Shown one piece after another: positions 22,321 to 33,345 of a DNA stretch of 64,000 nucleotides. The translations under genes were made by a program, and so were the position numbers. The notes beneath the pieces were generated by a model, which saw only the letters and a list, made by a program, of their open reading frames with translations, did not search any database and had not been told where the DNA came from. The number at the start of each line of letters is the position of its first letter. The first letter of the stretch is position 1. Source of the stretch: Argyresthia goedartella (Eukaryota; Arthropoda; Insecta; Lepidoptera; Argyresthiidae); assembly GCA_949825045.1 (NCBI GenBank), contig OX463822.1:33358703-33422702 (forward strand). The letters are read 5' to 3'.

Positions 22321-22329
22321 TCAAATGAT

Positions 22330-23030
22330 GACTGACTATGGCACTATAGCGATATTATTGACTATCCTTGTTTGATATTTAATTATCAAGGTGATACCGC
22401 ATTATACAACTTAAAACTCACATAAACTCAACTGGAGCTTTCCATAATAATTATAAATAAAAAATAAAACGCCGCTGAAGCCATAAATGCAACCTTAAAA
22501 TTAAAACTTGGATAACTAGTTTCCTTGTTAACCCTTAATTGGGACTGAACATACAGAATTTTCATAGCTTTTCGCATTTTTACCAAGCCAAGGTTGAAAA
22601 TCTGGTGGGATCTATAATCCTTCTGACCCTTAAGGGTTAAGCTAGTTAATTTCGAACCACTGATTCGATTTGAATAAAACGTAGCTAAGAACTACCGCAG
22701 GGAAGTCTACTACCGTTTACAGAAAACCGCATCAAAATCCGTCCACCCTGAACGCTAGAGTGCCACAGACAAACACACAGACAGACAGACACACGCTTCA
22801 AACGTATAACACCGCTCCTTTTTCGTCGGGGGTTACAAATAGCTGGATGTTCTCATAACTACAGCTTCAGGGTGTAGTTATCCGCAACGAATTGCCGAGA
22901 GCACTTAGCGCTTCCCCCTGTATAAGAGCCGCTCGGACCTGAAGTAGACTTGAAGCACGCTCTACCAGACAGCTTTAAACTCGGGATGTTTATGTGAATG
23001 CCTCAACGCTTATGATATTTATATGGGAAA
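22330..23030. other. Unannotated, with an old repeat at 22650-22850
   Basis: The part around ACCGCATCAAAATCCGTCC and the ACAGACAGACAGACAC run resembles the 3' part of a common dispersed lepidopteran repeat. The rest shows nothing. Confidence 0.35.
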
Positions 23031-23035
23031 TATTC

Positions 23036-23212
23036 AACTGCACATCAATAATACTGATTTGTACAGCAAATAATACTGTGGTAGCTTAGGTGAAGGGTAA
23101 AGAGGGTGAGCGAAGCGAAGCGAATCTTTAAAATACTTAAAACATAGAAAGTATTTTTGCTGATCCTTTTTTGTTGTGAAAATCAGTATTTTTGCTGTGC
23201 GATTAAATACTT
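23036..23212. mobile_element. MITE family with ATTAAAT/GCACATCAAAAATACTGA ends, short copy
   Basis: The left end (TGCACATCAATAATACTGA) matches the reverse complement of the right end (AATCAGTATTTTTGCTGTGC). The core keeps GGTAGCTTAGGTGAAGGGTA and GAGCGAAGCGAAGCG but lacks the AACATGTAAG part that the 28.05 kb copy has. Confidence 0.75.
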
Positions 23213-23357
23213 GCCTATTTGTATGTGTTATTTAGATTGAAGGGGCAGGTGGAGCAGATTACTCAAACATAGCGAAATATTCCCATTCGAAGCTACTGAG
23301 GTACAGTGGCGCCCTCATATAGTCATGGGGAAGCCAAATGTCAAGTAAGTTCTACAT

Positions 23358-24489
23358 AGAGGGCGCTAAAAGTTTGTAGATAATAAACACATAGTAAGAT
23401 AGAAAAGAGTTTCGTTCCTCTGAGGTTGAATGAATCTCATCAACAACAATCAACAAATGAATCTCAGAGTAAAAGTAAAAGCAATTAGTTTCGTTGTTCA
23501 GGGAAATTATTTGTTAATATACAGATATCGATAGAATCTCAGATGAATGATACTCTTTGTTGATGTCCACGTTGGTTATCAAGTTGTAAACCTCAGATAA
23601 TTGAATGCCTTTGTTCCTGTTGACAATTTTTATCAAGTTACAAACCCCACATGAATGAAACTATTTGTTGCTGTTGTCAATGGTTACCAAGTTACAAACC
23701 TCACTTGAACGAAACTATTTGTTGCTGTTGACAAGTTTATCAAGTTACAAACCCCACATGAATGAAACTATTTGTTGCTGTTGTCAATGGTTACCAAGTT
23801 ACAAACCTCACTTGAACGAAACTATTTGTTGCTGTTGACAAGTTTATCAAGTTACAAACCTCACATGAATCAAACTCTTTGTTGCTGTTGACAATGTTTA
23901 TCAAGTTACAAACCTCACATGGATGAAACTATTTGTTGCTGTTGACAAGTTTATCAAGTTACAAACCTCACATGAATCAAACTCTTTGTTGCTGTTGACA
24001 ATGTTTATCAAGTTACAAACCTCACATGGATGAAACTATTTGTTGCTGTTGACAATGTTTATCAGGTTACAAACCTCACATGAATGAAAGTATTTGTTGC
24101 TGTTGACAATGTTTATCAAGTTACAAACCTCACATGGATGAAACTATTTGTTGCTGTTGACAATGTTTATCAGGTTACAAACCTCACATGGATGAAACTA
24201 TTTGTTGCTGTTGACAATGTTTATCAGGTTACAAACCTCACATGAATGAAAGTATTTGTTGCTGTTGTCAATGTTTATCAAGTTACAAACCTCACTTGAA
24301 CGAAACTCTTTGTTGCTGTTGACAATGTTTATCAAGTTACAAACCTCACATGAATGAAACTTGTTGTTGCTGTTGACAATGTTTATCAAATTACAAACCT
24401 CAAATGAATGAAACTATTTGTTGCTGTTGACAATTTTTACCACGTTACAAATCTCAGTCTCTTTGAGTTACAAACATACAGCGCCCTCT
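23358..24489. other. Possible DNA element framed by AGAGGGCGCT, holding a minisatellite
   Basis: AGAGGGCGCT at 23358-23367 and its exact reverse complement at 24480-24489 flank the tandem array below. GAGGGCGC-type ends are common in insect non-autonomous elements; only 10 bp match here, so this is tentative. Confidence 0.4.
23547..24455 (+). repeat. Minisatellite, 53-55 bp unit, about 16 copies
   Basis: Each unit has the order TTTGTTGCTGTTGACAATG, TTTATCAAGTTACAAACC and TCACATGAATGAAACTA. Successive TTGTTG starts at 23665, 23719, 23772 and 23826 give periods of 54, 53 and 54. Some units alternate AATGGTTACCAAG with AAGTTTATCAAG, a two-unit higher-order pattern in the first third. A 63-codon minus-strand frame in it is a repeat artefact. 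Confidence 0.93.
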
Positions 24490-24534
24490 ACCAAAAAGTT
24501 TTGCGTAATATTCCCTTTTGAATAGTTCATTGTG

Positions 24535-24625
24535 CGTTATAGATTGCTACCTAGCCCATCGCCGCTAGATATGAAGGTTTCTTCACAATGTTTTCCATCA
24601 CCATTACAACGTAAGTTCATGTATG
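24535..24625 (+). repeat. Repeat family D, distal part
   Basis: CTAGCCCATCGCCGC, AGATATGAAGGTTTC and TTTTCCATCACCATTAC match 40570-40640. Confidence 0.55.
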
Positions 24626-25059
24626 TACATATGATATGTACCCACTTAAGGCGCATCAGCCCAAAACAACCTTGTAAATCACAAAATAGTAGTTTAAAGC
24701 AGTTGTTTCTTTAGACTAGCTTGTTGGTCATGAGTCTCAGCCGGGATTCGCTAACGTATACGTAATTTGATTATTTTTTCTCTATAGAAAAGTCTCGCAA
24801 AGTTATCACAAAATCTTGTTTAAAAAAAAACGCCCCGCTTTTGAATCTAATGTACTACGAGAACGGTTGTGTAATAAAACGTACTTGTTATTTATTTATA
24901 ATAATAATAATAAATAAATGTAGACCACCAAGTAATCGTTATGAATAATATTGAGTTAAGTTGCTTTGTTAGTCCTCTATACATCGACTAAAAGCCTCTT
25001 TTAACATTTGAATTCCTATACCTCTAACAGCCTCTAAAAGTAAGCTGCCCAGCTTCGTT

Positions 25060-25140
25060 CGAATCGTCATTGGTTAGCACCGGAGTTCGAACCCGCATCT
25101 CCAGCGTCACAGGCGACTGTGAAACCACCAGACCACGGGC
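25060..25140 (-). mobile_element. tRNA-derived SINE, family C, diverged
   Basis: On the minus strand: GTGGTCTGGTGGTTTCACAG, then a box B GGGTTCGAACTCCGG. The arrangement is that of the 20.0 and 40.7 kb copies. It lacks a full cloverleaf, so it is not called a tRNA gene. Confidence 0.55.
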
Positions 25141-25144
25141 CCTC

Positions 25145-28040
25145 TTGAAACTTTCAACATTCCTACTAATGACTATGGAATACTACAACCATTATCCAAT
25201 GCACTAGTTTCTCTTCCAACCGTACAAATACCGAGTTGAAGCTGTTGAAGTCACTTCAAAATAAGCGAAGATTCAATTTCAGCACGGAACGAAATCGCTC
25301 AAACCCCGGAAACAAACCAAAGCACTGTCAGAATCCAATTGAAAGTCGAACAAAACAATGCGAAAACTCAAAGGTGGCCGAATGCTGGATGGAGACAAAC
25401 ATGATACTTTACTCAAAGGGAAATAAAAACGATTTTGATAGGAATTTCGTCCTTTGATGTGGCTTTTTACGGTGGAACCGCGACCCCGGCCGACATGTTT
25501 TTGCCCGAGCGCCAGAAGGTGGGAATGATTTTAAATGGCTAGCATTTTTATTCGTGTGCGAATTCAGTCAATGATCCATTCCTAAAATGTATGCAGCCAT
25601 TTTGCAGACTACTTTAGTAATTGCAATAGCTTCCTTCCTTAGACCTGTTTTGAAAGATCAGTCGAGTAATTTACTCTTTCATCGGGTTGATTCATTTAAA
25701 ACTTCTCGTAATTCTTATTTTCAATACCGTATTAAGGACTTTGCGCGTCGCTTGAGGGACCAGCAGTCTTATGGCGTAACTCTCTGAAGTTCATAGCGTG
25801 TGTCTATGGTTCATCTCATGCTCATACAATTTCATCGATTGCGGGGTATCACCGAAGACTTCTAGGCTTCATTCAATGAGCTTGGGTTTGGCCTCCATTA
25901 TGATGCTACTTGCGTGATACCAATTTGACAGATGAAGCTAGTGCAAGGTGTCAAACGTAAAAGTCTATATGAAGTTTATAGCTCAGACGACTTACGCCAT
26001 AAGGCTGCAGGTTATGACAACCTCTCTGGGGTTGGTTCAGTGGATCTTGCTCGCTGCAGCGCGGTAACCTTGCTAGTGTTATGGTACTTTTGTGGCGGTT
26101 TCTTTGTGTAATCAGGTCAAATGTAATTAGTATAATTTGTACTATTTATTTTGTTATGTTTTGAAATCAACATCGTATCTCTCTTCAATTTTAATACAGC
26201 TTGAAACAACATTAGTAAAAACAAACACAGCTCCGAGTCCTTTCCTATTTCCCACGTTAATAGTTTATCTAAATTACAGAAGCTTCTAACAAATAAACTC
26301 CCTATCTCCCGTCTTTAAGAAATAAGTACATTTATTCGACTATTTCCAAGACACCCTCTTAGCCCTTACACATCGCTTATGCAAAACTCTTGACACTTGA
26401 CGTCGCTTTTAACGTGGAGACTAACCACTTCATCCTGCATACATACATTTGTGCATCGCTAGTTCTAACCGCGACTCGGCACACAAACAAAATGGTGGAA
26501 AAAATACAAAGACGTCTTTCCGATTTCGCGAATGTCTTGTTAAGCTCATGATGGCCTTGTGCCTCTCAGTGGTACCGTGATGTTTAAGTGGCCGTCAATA
26601 ATGAGTAGAATAGTGAATTTTTGATTATAGAATATACATTTTTATTTTCAAATAAATTTTATTCTAGCAGCAACAAAAACTCAAGATGAATAGGAAATCA
26701 AGATAAGATAAGTGAGTTGTTGTAGTGGGTAGTACTCGTAGTGCAAGACTGTAGGACGGCCTGTATTTGATTCTTTAGTGTTTAGAATTTGGCGAGATCC
26801 TATCATCACTCATGAAGTGAGTAAAAAATATTGCCTCGTATTTATTTCTTCTATGGATATAAAACTGATTATCAAATCCTAGAGCTATCGATAACGACCT
26901 TAAGATTTAGATATGCTAGAAAAAACCTCTCCATGGATGCAAAACTTTTACCCACACCACACCCACCCTGCTGCTGCTACAGCTGAATAATGAATATGAT
27001 TTCGGAATAGTTTGTTTGGGCGTTCCGTTCTGAGATTGAATGTGAACTGCGGTTGGACTGATACGCTCTGTGTGTTTTGTTTTGGCCTGATGGAGCGGCT
27101 AAGAAAAATTACATGTGGTTTCTGAAATATGTAGCGGGTTGCGGTTTATTATTTGGGGTCATATAAATGATTTTGGAGGGAATGTACGTTTATAAAAATA
27201 GGTATTTGAAATAATATCGATTTAATACTATTCTCTTGCGAAGATATTTTCTATAGAATGGCATCGTTGCCACTAGATTATAGTTAGTGTTGAGTTGCTT
27301 TCTATCTTTCGAGGAATAGGTATACATATTTATCACTTTTTAATTGTTAATACATTATTTAAGAGTATGCTTTCAGCTAAAGTTATTCTCGTATCGAGAA
27401 AGGTGTCAATAACCTGACTAATTGTGTCACTGACGGAAAATTCAATACTTATTGTAGTGTCTGGCTGGACCATGTCTGCTTTCTATATATACAACTTTAA
27501 ATTGCAATGTTCTCTCTACATTCTAGCCCTGGTGAGTCACTAACATTACGACTGGCCGGGCTAATCTAGTGTTATTTTACAATTGTTTTTTCTCGGGCAC
27601 TATCTAACAAATTTACATTACATCGGAGCGTCTTTGACGTTAAAATAGTAACTGAAATAAGCCGACACTCAAGTTGAAACTCTGCGCGGCTTTAGCAGAG
27701 TAGTAAGTGTCCTTTTTATTAGACTCTGGGGAGGAATTATAATGCTTTTACCGGGAAAATTTACACTGTGGCTCACGTGGACTGACGTTTATAAGTTCGT
27801 TCGACTTGTTTTCTGAAGATAGACTAAAACCGTATAATTGGTGCGTGTTGGAATAAATCAATTAAGTGTAAAGTTCACCAAAAATGTGAAGGATTTAATC
27901 TATTCGCGAAGTACACAGAGCAGCTGTCTGAAAGGGGCGGTGCTATTAAGGGCGGGACGTTGTTGATACAATTACAAACCTGTTGCTTAGATTTGCTTAC
28001 TGGCGGTGGTAATGTTACCTGTGTAATTAAAGCAAGGGAA
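25145..28040. other. 2.9 kb without recognised features
   Basis: The longest stretch here with no element I can name. Small frames at 25236-25457, 25587-25787 and 27875-28084 show no domain pattern. It is the best place to look for host introns or regulatory DNA. Confidence 0.35.
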
Positions 28041-28044
28041 ATAT

Positions 28045-28305
28045 TAAATAAACTGCACATCAAAAATACTGATATGCACAGCAAATATCAGGGCAAAATG
28101 CTGCGGTAGCTAAGGTGAAGGGTAAAAAGGGTGAACGAAGCGAAGCTCCCTGTATCCTTCGTATTAGGTTGAACATGTAAGAACAATAAAAAATACTTAA
28201 AACATAAACTTAAGTACACATACAATATTTAAAACATAAAAAGTGTTTTTGTTGATCCTTTTTTGCCGTGAAAATCAGTATTTTTGATGTGCGATTAAAT
28301 ACTAG
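28045..28305. mobile_element. MITE with GCACATCAAAAATACTGA ends, fuller copy
   Basis: The left end (AAACTGCACATCAAAAATAC) and the right end (AGTATTTTTGATGTGCGATT) are inverted repeats. The core has GGTAGCTAAGGTGAAGGG, GTATTAGGTTGAACATGTAA and ACTTAAAACATAAACTTAAG, the same module as in MITE A. Confidence 0.8.
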
Positions 28306-28479
28306 CCTTAAAGTAATCTAACGTGAGCGGAAGCAGAAATATGGGTACTAATAAAATTACTTGGACTCGTGCACAAACAGAAAAGTGAGTGAAATATATG
28401 TAAACCGTCCACGCTTGTAAATTATATGGAGTGAACACGCAGAATACTAGCATTGTTACCGGAAACTGAGAATGACTAT

Positions 28480-28639
28480 AAGTGATCTGCAGTGAAAGTG
28501 AGCGTGAGTGAGTGGCAGTGAGCGCGCGTGTACACTATGAGCGCGCATTATGCGCGGCGCATGCGCGGTGCTGGGCGCGGCATGCGCGCGGAAAAACGGC
28601 GCGGTCTGCTCGTGCCGGGTGCATACCGCTCTGCTGCAG
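28480..28639 (+). promoter_or_regulatory. CpG-rich candidate first exon with splice donor
   Basis: In AT-rich surroundings, 28500-28625 is strikingly rich in CG and GCGC (GAGCGCGCGTG, TGCGCGGCGCATGCGCGG). CTGCAG followed directly by GTAGGT at 28640 is a strong splice donor. An ATG at 28537 opens MSAHYARRMRGAGRG and stays open through the donor; another ATG at 28552 opens a second frame. No transcript evidence is available, and it may instead be chance or a retained promoter fragment. Confidence 0.35.
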
Positions 28640-28973
28640 GTAGGTTACCAGGGGGAATGGAAATCCAAGGTGCATGTAAACAAGGTATCGTGTAGAGTTT
28701 TGGCGGCAAATCCACGCTACGTCTTTTTCATCCATCAGTTTTTTTTTTAGATTGAGTTTGAAAATCATAATGAAATGTATTCTCGATATAAAACAAACAT
28801 TGGAACTCTAAGCTAACTAAGTAAGGAGACATGGGGAATCAGGAAACTCTGATGGCATTCTTTGGAACGATCAAGCAGGATAAAGCTTTCTTTCCGCACT
28901 CCTTTTTCATCGAGTAGGCAGTATGAAATAATTAAAATTAATTCATAACATTATGAGTTCAAATGTTGGTTTT

Positions 28974-28978
28974 ATTTA
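28974..28978 (+). repeat. Target duplication ATTTA, left
   Basis: Matches ATTTA at 29797-29801, just outside the foldback element. Confidence 0.65.
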
Positions 28979-29796
28979 TGTTCGATTCCAAATCGATGTT
29001 CGATCGATGGTTTCTGAACGGTCATTTTAATTTGACGTTAGCTGTCAATCTGGCAGTTTTGACAACTGACAGACGAAAGCCCTCGCAATGTAAACGCGTT
29101 TTGATCAGGGTGTTGAAATTAAATCGCAGGGCATCTGGAATGTATTCGGGATTCCCTCAGGATTGTTAATATAGCTGAGTGTGCCGTTGTCTCTCGAACC
29201 AGATAAAGTTCGGATTTTCGTGCCCGATTTGTATTTACCAGTAGAAACATAACCTGTGTTGGACCCATGTGCGTATTGACGCTGGCCCGCCAGTCATACC
29301 TGGTTGGCTGAAGAACCTGTCTACCAAGAAGAGCCTAGGGTGCACCCGGGCCTTGCAGAGAGATAGGAGGTTGACGGGACCGAAGCACAGACCAGGTTAG
29401 ATCTACCCCACATAACTTCAGCTCGGTGAATCGCCGACGTTCATCACTTCTTGGTACCTGATCGTCACGCTACCTCGTAGCTCATGGGCCCCTACGAGGT
29501 CATTAGGTGCTGAGAAGCCTGAACACTTTTCTACTGATAAATACAAATCGGGCACGAAAATCCGAACTTTATCTGGTTCGAGAGACAACGGCACACTCAA
29601 CTATATTGACAATCCTGAGCGAATCCCGAATACATTCCAGATGCCCTGCGATTTAATTTCAACACCCTAATCAAAACGCGTTTACATTGCGAGGGCTTTC
29701 GTCTGTCAGTTGTCAAAACTGCCAGATTGACAGCTAACGTCAAATTAAAATGACCGTTCAGAAACCATCGATCGAACATCGATTTGGAATCGAACA
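28979..29796. mobile_element. Foldback element, 818 bp, with 269-bp arms
   Basis: 28979-29247 and 29528-29796 are inverted copies of exactly equal length, starting TGTTCGATTCCAAATCG, with very few mismatches (for example ACCAG against ATCAG at the inner end). A 280-bp unique loop (29248-29527) lies between them. ATTTA flanks both sides. Frames of 60-68 codons appear in both arms only because the arms are copies. The ends begin TG and the duplication is 5 bp, so an inverted pair of LTR-like sequences is an alternative to a classic foldback transposon. Confidence 0.85.
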
Positions 29797-29801
29797 ATTT
29801 A
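29797..29801 (+). repeat. Target duplication ATTTA, right
   Basis: Partner of 28974-28978. Confidence 0.65.
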
Positions 29802-29804
29802 TGT

Positions 29805-30170
29805 CACCGTAAGATAGTTAAAACCGTTAGTTGATAAACTACCGCGTAGGTTGATCAACTATCGACAGATAGTAAACCAGACCGACAGGAATCGTTTGTT
29901 CTTACATGTCAACCTAACACGAAGACTATTCGGAGGCTTCGCTGCGCTCGCCCCCTCTAGTCTTCACCTAAGCTACCGCAGTGTTTGCCCCGGTATTTCG
30001 TTTGCAATTAAAGTTTAAACCAGTTTACTATTTGACGGTTTTAACCATTAGTGTATCAACTAACGCGTGATATAGTAAGCAGTACGCTACAGTTTATCTG
30101 TAGATAGTTGACAACTAACGAGAAAAAAAACGTTAGTTTATCAACTAACTGTTTTGACAATCTTACGGTG
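29805..30170. mobile_element. MITE family E (CACCGTAAGAT ends) carrying the shared module
   Basis: Left CACCGTAAGATAGTTAAAAC and right GTTTTGACAATCTTACGGTG are inverted; pairing continues through GTTAGTTGATAAACTA. The interior holds TTGTTCTTACATGTCAACC, GGCTTCGCTGCGCTCGCCCC and CACCTAAGCTACCGCAGTG. Confidence 0.8.
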
Positions 30171-30291
30171 ATATTTACACCAAATGACGTTTGTCCTTTC
30201 AATTATTTAAAACATTCAAGGACTGTAGTAGTATAGTTGATATCGACGCAAAGAAGGCAAACGTCGCAAACGCGCATGAATCTACGGGGAA

Positions 30292-30322
30292 TCGCAGGGG
30301 AACTATTTTAGTTCCCCTGCGA
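30292..30322. other. Perfect 14-bp stem hairpin
   Basis: TCGCAGGGGAACTA, loop TTT, TAGTTCCCCTGCGA. Every stem base pairs. No element boundaries seen around it. Confidence 0.9.
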
Positions 30323-30534
30323 GTAAGATATACCCAAGTTTGCAACCCTGAAAACCCTGCGCTACTCTGCTCGAAAACTGCAAAATTCTGGTGCTAACTG
30401 GCATAAACCCCCCCCCCCTTTCCCCGTGTGGTGGCAAATTATGATACATCCTTTACTGAACTGACTCCTCTTATCTATATATTCTACCTATCAGCCAAAT
30501 TACTGCTTTATAGGTCAAGTATTTTTTATGTCCC

Positions 30535-30850
30535 TACAAAATGGCAACAAATATAATGATCACCAAAATAATTTATTCTTACCTAAAATGGGTAAATGAT
30601 CGCCAAAAGTTGCAGAAAACATCAGAGCAAAATACTGCGGTAGCTTAGATGAAGGGTAATCCTTTATCCTCCGTGTTAAGTGGAACATGTAAGAACAACA
30701 AAAAATACTTAAAACACAAAACATAAAAAGAAGTTTGGTGATAATTTATCCAAACACAATTTGGTGATCATTTACTAATTCTGGCAGTCATTTCGAATTT
30801 ATTGGTAATCGTTTAAACACAAGCCATACAACATTCACAACCTAAGCCAA
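30535..30850 (-). mobile_element. MITE family C, reversed copy
   Basis: CAACAAATATAATGATCACC at the left; TTTGGTGATAATTTATCC and GGTAATCGTTTAAACACAAG at the right. The core has TGCGGTAGCTTAGATGAAGG and AACATGTAAGAACAACAAA but has lost the GCTTCGCTTCGC hairpin. Confidence 0.8.
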
Positions 30851-30889
30851 AGTTCACAACGGTTTGGCTTGATAGAAAATCAGAAATAA

Positions 30890-31485
30890 AACCGGTCAAG
30901 TGCGAGTAGGACGTGGGACCCGCACACGAAGGATTCCGTACCATTGTACACGGAAAAACGTAACGAGCATACTACTACATAGAAACATTGAAAAAGAGTT
31001 TTGTGTATGCAGAATGTAAGTATTGAACTATGTACTCAGGTTGACGAAACTCTTTGCTCATTGAAACCGGAAGTGGATAGAAATTGATTAACTTATTTAC
31101 AGAAATCAAATATGGTAAAAAACTTATTATGATTTATTATAATTCGAATGAGCAATTGTTCGTCGTTTAATGACAAATAACTAAGCACAAAACTCAATAG
31201 CTGCAATTAAAGATATTTTCCGATAAGTTCAGGAGAGTCCAGTTTTCACCGATAAACAAATAAAAAAATGACTAAGAAAATGGCCATACTAATTTCTTGT
31301 ATGGGTACTTCTTTTTAATTTAATTATTTGCTGTTATAGCGGCAATAGAAATACACCTTCTGTGAAAATTTCAGCTCTCTACCTATTGCGGTTTATCCGG
31401 TAGAGCCCGGTGACGGACGGACAGACGGACAGCGGAGTCTTAGTAATAGGGTCCCGTTTGGAACCCTTCGGGCACGGAACCCTAA
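30890..31485 (+). repeat. Interspersed repeat with GGTCAAGTGCGAGTAGGACG head
   Basis: Same order as 21175-21660: head, GATTCCGTACCATTG, GCTGTTATAGCGGCAATAG, a short GACG run, ending GGTCCCGTTTGGAACCC and GCACGGAACCCTAAAA. Confidence 0.65.
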
Positions 31486-31600
31486 AAATCAATCTGTAGG
31501 AGTTTCTACGCCCTTCTTCTCCCACAGTGGTCCAATGTAGAGAAGTGGCAAAAAATGACGATTGCTAAGTATATGTAAATATCTACAGTAATAACGAGAT
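31485..31600 (+). mobile_element. LINE 3' UTR fragment with hairpin
   Basis: ATCTGTAGGAGTTTCTACGC, CTTCTTCTCCCACAGTGG and ATATGTAAATATCTACAG as in the 58.1 kb LINE. The stem has one change (GTAGGAG for GTGGGAG). Confidence 0.75.
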
Positions 31601-31604
31601 TTGG

Positions 31605-32140
31605 AATTTGGACTTATTAAAATCTCTTTCCTTTAGAGTACCCCATCGTTGTGAGCGAGTATGTAGAAAGAAGAACCTCTTTTATATTCCTCGTAGTCGA
31701 ACTTCATACGCAAGAAACGGTTTCATTAGAAGAGCATGTAGGATGTATGATGATAAATTTCAAAATTTGGATATTTTCAGTGTAAAGTTCAAGCTTCAGC
31801 TTCAAACAACAAACCTTGAATTGTATTAATAGTTTTTAATTAGATAGTTGACTTTTATTGCATTTTTTGTCTGTTCATATAAAAAAATGTTTTATTTTTG
31901 TCAGAATATAAAGGTATTTTTTAGGCATCGATTTTACAAATTAGAATTACTATTTCCAGTTTATATTTAGTACCCATATAAGTTACATGGTTTAGAATTA
32001 GGATGCTATTGAATTGTAGTATGGTTTTCATACTCTATTTAAGGAAACTGTAGGTCTATAATTCTTATTACCCTATATTGTAACAATGTATTATTTAAGA
32101 GACTGTTTGTTTCTAAATAAAGATAAATAATTAAAAAAAA
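31605..32140 (+). pseudogene. 3' end of a different LINE
   Basis: The frame at 31605-31829 has a block FYIPRSRTSYARNGFIRRAC followed by RMYDD. It is of the type seen at the C-terminus of many insect LINE ORF2 proteins (an Arg-Thr-x-Tyr and Phe-x-x-Arg pattern). It is followed by a 300-bp UTR and a tail with AATAAAGATAAATAA and poly-A at 32130-32142. The 5' part is missing. Confidence 0.6.
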
Positions 32141-32324
32141 AAGTTTATACAGGAGTGGGCTGGTCCTCGTCACCCTTCAAAAGGTTACTAAGAGTCGAGG
32201 GTGCAAGTGCACGCTGGGGTTGCATTGTATCAGGTGTAAAGCTCGGTAAAGCTCGCGCCAAAAATCTAGACGGCTCCGAAGTTGCCGTCGCATTCCGCAG
32301 ATCGCGATATCTTTGAATTGCGAA

Positions 32325-32555
32325 ATAATAATAATAATGCCTTGGACACTACTTACACACATTGATCTAGTCCCAAATTCCCTGTATCTTGGGTACTAGA
32401 CAACGATACACATACTTATATAGATAAATGTTATACTTAGATAGACAAACAACCACGACTAGGGTACAAACGTCCGTTCTCATCAAACAAATATTTGCCC
32501 CCACCGGGACTCGAACCCGGGAGGCTTCGTAGGCAGGGTCACGACTCGGCCATTC
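32325..32555 (-). mobile_element. tRNA-derived SINE, family B
   Basis: A short AAT tail at 32325-32338, CCTTGGACACTACTTACACA, CACGACTAGGGTACAAACG, box B reversed (CCGGGACTCGAACCCGG) and the head GACTCGGCCATTCGGGTCGT. Confidence 0.85.
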
Positions 32556-32559
32556 GGGT

Positions 32560-33150
32560 CGTCTATTGCTATTGCGTTCGTTACTGCAATTTTGCAATGT
32601 GTCAAATGATTGTGCTCTGAAGTTGGTGAACTGTACTTCAAACGCCCAAATTAAAATGCATCGGGATCAATGTTGTAAATACAGAGTAAGAGGGCTGTTC
32701 TTCATCATTGTGACTCGAAACGCGGCAACTTCAAAGCTAACTAAAAGTTTGGCGCGTGCTGTAAATGCGCTGTAAACAAAGGCGCCGTCGGAATCAATTT
32801 CCGGTGGCGGGCGGTTTGCGGCGGAAAACAAAAAACATTGCGTGACGTATAGTCCGGTTTGGGGTTACCCGGATTGACCCCTCTACTACTGGGCCCTATC
32901 ACGCGATGACGCGATCTGTCAACAAAGTGGTGAGGAGCCATTTTAGATTATTGGCAGATATACCAAATATTCAATTACAGGTGGTTTATTTCCAAGAATG
33001 ATGATGTCTTGAACATAAAATATGTACTCGTTTCGAAAAATGGCCTTTCTGATGGGTAAGCAATACGGGGACTAAAAAAAGGGTTCGAATATTTTTGCAT
33101 GGAGACTGGCATACCTACTTTCCGCCATTCGCGATATTTGCGGCCAGAAT
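32560..33150. other. No recognised feature
   Basis: No convincing frame; somewhat GC-richer at 32750-32950. Confidence 0.3.
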
Positions 33151-33154
33151 CCGG

Positions 33155-33345
33155 TGTCAAGCAGCGATGAAACATGTCAAGCAGCGATGAAACATGTCAA
33201 GCAGCGGTGAAACCGATGTCAAGCAGCGATGAAACATGTCAAGCAGCGATGAAGCATGTCAAGCAGCGATGAAACATGTCAAGCAGCGATGAAACTAGTG
33301 TCGAGCAGCGATGAAACCGGTGTCAAGCAGCGATGAAACCGGATA
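33155..33345 (+). repeat. Short tandem array, 18-21 bp unit, nine copies
   Basis: Units read GTCAAGCAGCGATGAAAC with linkers AT, CGAT, TAGT or CGGT. Single changes (GGTGAAAC, GAAGC, GTCGAGC) mark individual copies. Confidence 0.92.

Noticed and set aside
28963..29797. Two nearly identical 66-68 codon genes
   Set aside because: They are the same sequence read in the two arms of the foldback element, with no domain features.
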